A DNA stretch of 6,712 nt from CAYGAG01 sp964347765 (GTDB lineage: Archaea > Thermoproteota > Bathyarchaeia > Bathyarchaeales > Bathycorpusculaceae), in the NCBI GenBank assembly GCA_964347765.1, contig CAYGAG010000082.1, positions 1 through 6,712 on the forward strand. The letters run 5' to 3'. Positions 5,555 through 6,712 of the stretch are shown piece after piece (position 1 is the first letter of the stretch; every line of letters starts with the position of its first letter). The translations under genes and the position numbers were made by a program. The notes beneath the pieces were generated by a model, which saw only the letters and a program-made list of their open reading frames with translations, was not told the DNA's origin and did not search any database.

Positions 5555-5586
5555 CAAACCTCAGGAACCCAAGCTTGTATTCTTCG

Positions 5587-5598
5587 AAAATTATAAAA
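5587..5598 (+). promoter_or_regulatory. Candidate TATA box for the second methyltransferase gene
   Basis: AAAATTATAAAA is a good archaeal TATA element. The expected transcription start is near 5619-5622, about 12-15 nt before the ATG at 5634, with AGGA (5624-5627) inside the short leader. Confidence 0.55.
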
Positions 5599-5633
5599 CT
5601 AACACAAAACTTATCGAAAATGCAGGATAGACG

Positions 5634-6236
5634 ATGAGAAAGGTGATTTGGGCAACTCCTCTTTACAAATTCTTAAAACATTGCAACGACAGCCCACTTG
5701 ATAAAACGGTTCTGGACTGTGGTGCTGGAGGTGACGATCCACCTCTTCAACTCTTCTATGAACATGGATACAAAACGTTCGGAGTAGAAGTCTCCGAAAA
5801 TCCGTTTATACAAGCAAAGAAATTCTGCAAAGAACACTGCATTAAGCTAAACATACTGAAAGGAGATATGCGCCATCTCTCATTCAAAAGCGAATCTTTC
5901 AGCTTCGTATACTCATTCAATGCAATCTTCTTCATGACAAAAAAAGACATTGAGATTTCAATGAAAGAAATTGAGAGAGTGCTAAAGCCAAGTGGACTGT
6001 GCTTCGTGAATTTCGTATCCGTTGATGAACCTGACAAAGGACCATTCTGCAGACCTTTTCTCGGGAACCCAAGGTTCTCCCAACATGAAGATGATGAACC
6101 TGACAAATACTTCAGAAATTTCGAGATAATCCACAAAGAAAAAAGAGTCATAGACAAGAAAACAGATGGTAAACGATCAGTTCAAGCATATATAGATTAC
6201 ATTGCTCAGAAAAAAAACAGAACAGCTGCGCAATAG
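5634..6236 (+). CDS. Class I SAM-dependent methyltransferase
   Basis: 200 residues. VLDCGAGGDDPP (26-37) is the SAM-binding motif I, with an acidic DD in place of the more usual GxG continuation. GVEVSENP (50-57) ends strand 2 with E52 for the ribose. GDMRHLSFKSESFSFVYSFNAI (77-98) gives motifs II and III, and ERVLKPSGLCFVNF (114-127) is the post-motif strand of Methyltransf_11 proteins. The C-terminal part (about 130-200) is charged, with a repeated DEPDK (131-135 and 148-152), and ends in a Lys/Arg-rich tail. The substrate is unknown, and small molecules are as likely as macromolecules. The start is supported by AGGA 6 nt upstream and a TATA box about 35-45 nt upstream. It is divergent from the nuclease gene and followed after 119 bp by the C45 gene. 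Confidence 0.88.
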   Translation: MRKVIWATPLYKFLKHCNDSPLDKTVLDCGAGGDDPPLQLFYEHGYKTFGVEVSENPFIQAKKFCKEHCIKLNILKGDMRHLSFKSESFSFVYSFNAIFFMTKKDIEISMKEIERVLKPSGLCFVNFVSVDEPDKGPFCRPFLGNPRFSQHEDDEPDKYFRNFEIIHKEKRVIDKKTDGKRSVQAYIDYIAQKKNRTAAQ

Positions 6237-6269
6237 AAGCTTTCCAGAAAGAGAGAGCGATTTTGCGGG

Positions 6270-6278
6270 AGCGCGCGC
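6270..6278 (+). repeat. AGCGCGCGC motif, copy 3
   Basis: Third copy of the 9-mer, in the spacer between the methyltransferase stop and the TATA box of the C45 gene. Confidence 0.5.
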
Positions 6279-6300
6279 AACAGTTTTAGCGTCGTGCAAA

Positions 6301-6308
6301 TTTAAATA
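6301..6308 (+). promoter_or_regulatory. Candidate TATA box for the C45 gene
   Basis: TTTAAATA is a near-consensus archaeal TATA box. The expected start of transcription is near 6330, about 25 nt before GTG 6356. A T7 tract at 6317-6323 lies between it and the start and could also end the upstream methyltransferase transcript. Confidence 0.55.
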
Positions 6309-6355
6309 TTTAGCAATTTTTTTGGACAAGGAGAGAGGGTATTTACTCTGAAGAT

Positions 6356-6712
6356 GTGATTGTTGTGTATGAAGTGAAATTGAATGGTTCCTATTATGAC
6401 ATGGGACTGAAAATAGGGAAAGTGTTGAAGAGAGACAAAGGACTTCTCCCAAAATTCTCGAAAGAAAATATTGTAAAAAGTATGGAGTACGAAAAAGAAG
6501 TGAGAACAATTGCTCCTGAACTACTAGAAGAGCTTCAAGGAATTGCTGACGGAAGCGGTGTTGATTACAATGTCATTGCCGCACACGAACTCTCTCCTTA
6601 CAGATTGCAACCTTCCTGCCTGGTCATGGCTGTATCCGGTGATCACACTCTGAGCGGCCTACCAGTTCTTGCAAGAAATCACGAATGGATAGAAGAAGAT
6701 GGTGAATATCTG
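6356..6712 (+). CDS. C45 family Ntn hydrolase (acyl-CoA:6-APA acyltransferase-like), N-terminal part
   Basis: 119 codons are visible and the frame runs off the right edge. Family members are synthesised as precursors that cleave themselves before a Cys, which then acts as N-terminal nucleophile in amide hydrolysis or acyl transfer. The N-terminus VYEVKLNGSYYDMGLKIGKVL (4-24) matches the family opening of a short strand, G-x-YYxxG and a helix. APELLEELQGIADGSGV is the following helix-turn. PSCLVMAV places the probable nucleophile at C88, after a Ser where relatives often have Gly. GLPVLARNHEW (101-111) is the family ARN-x-DW-like strand, with His-Glu instead of the common Tyr-Asp. The start is uncertain because the frame has no ATG: GTG 6356 and GTG 6365 are both possible, and GGAGAGAGGG (6330-6339) is the nearest purine-rich stretch. 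Substrate unknown; archaeal members are not known to make penicillin. Confidence 0.85.
   Translation, partial: MIVVYEVKLNGSYYDMGLKIGKVLKRDKGLLPKFSKENIVKSMEYEKEVRTIAPELLEELQGIADGSGVDYNVIAAHELSPYRLQPSCLVMAVSGDHTLSGLPVLARNHEWIEEDGEYL

Noticed and set aside
5508..5575. tRNA gene suggested by CAGCTGGGAGAG and GGTTCAAACC
   Set aside because: The T-stem pairs only with a 6-nt loop, no anticodon stem can be drawn, and no acceptor strand upstream matches the 3' side; kept only as a weak observation.
5756..6157. 133-codon minus-strand frame
   Set aside because: Antisense of the clear SAM methyltransferase gene.
6177..6509. 110-codon minus-strand frame
   Set aside because: Opposite the C45 gene and its promoter; Ser/Leu-rich antisense translation without family features.

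Overview
The window looks like an ordinary stretch of chromosome from an uncultured, moderately AT-rich archaeon. Evidence for an archaeon: several genes have an archaeal TATA box (TTTAAATA, TTATAAAA or TTTTTATAA type) about 25 nt before a plausible transcription start, start sites use GGTGAT/AGGA-type ribosome sites, and minus-strand genes end near T7-T8 tracts. The gene content (RNase J-like beta-CASP nuclease, tautomerase, MaoC hydratase, small zinc ribbon, C45 acyltransferase) fits a TACK lineage such as Bathyarchaeia, but that assignment is inference.

Layout. 1-120: start of a minus-strand gene cut by the window edge. 323-1534 (+): a Cys-rich zinc-binding domain fused to a SAM methyltransferase. 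1535-1982: no intact gene; it holds a coding-like minus-strand frame broken by one amber codon (1663-1977) and a T8 tract after the tautomerase gene. 1983-2201 (-): 4-oxalocrotonate tautomerase family protein. 2450-2635 (+): small zinc-ribbon protein. 2817-3287 (-): MaoC-like hotdog hydratase. 3532-3894 (-): small protein with a DUF4177-like C-terminus. 4015-5367 (-): RNase J-like beta-CASP metallo-beta-lactamase. 5634-6236 (+): second SAM methyltransferase, divergent from the nuclease gene. 6356-end (+): N-terminal 119 residues of a C45 (acyl-CoA:6-APA acyltransferase-like) Ntn hydrolase.

Genes are mostly single transcription units on alternating strands with 120-450 bp spacers, so there is no operon from which to read a joint pathway. 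The tautomerase, hydratase and methyltransferases are common stand-alone accessory enzymes.

The most unusual content is between genes. A roughly 32-bp element (A8, G-rich block, GGAGATATCTCC-type core) occurs twice as direct repeats bracketing the 3532-3894 gene (26 of 32 positions identical). Partial relatives lie at 1942-1960 and 5527-5554. A separate 9-mer, AGCGCGCGC, occurs in three different spacers. The repeat may be a dispersed element or a recurring 3'-end/terminator module. I see no clear defence system, CRISPR array, intact tRNA or transposase.
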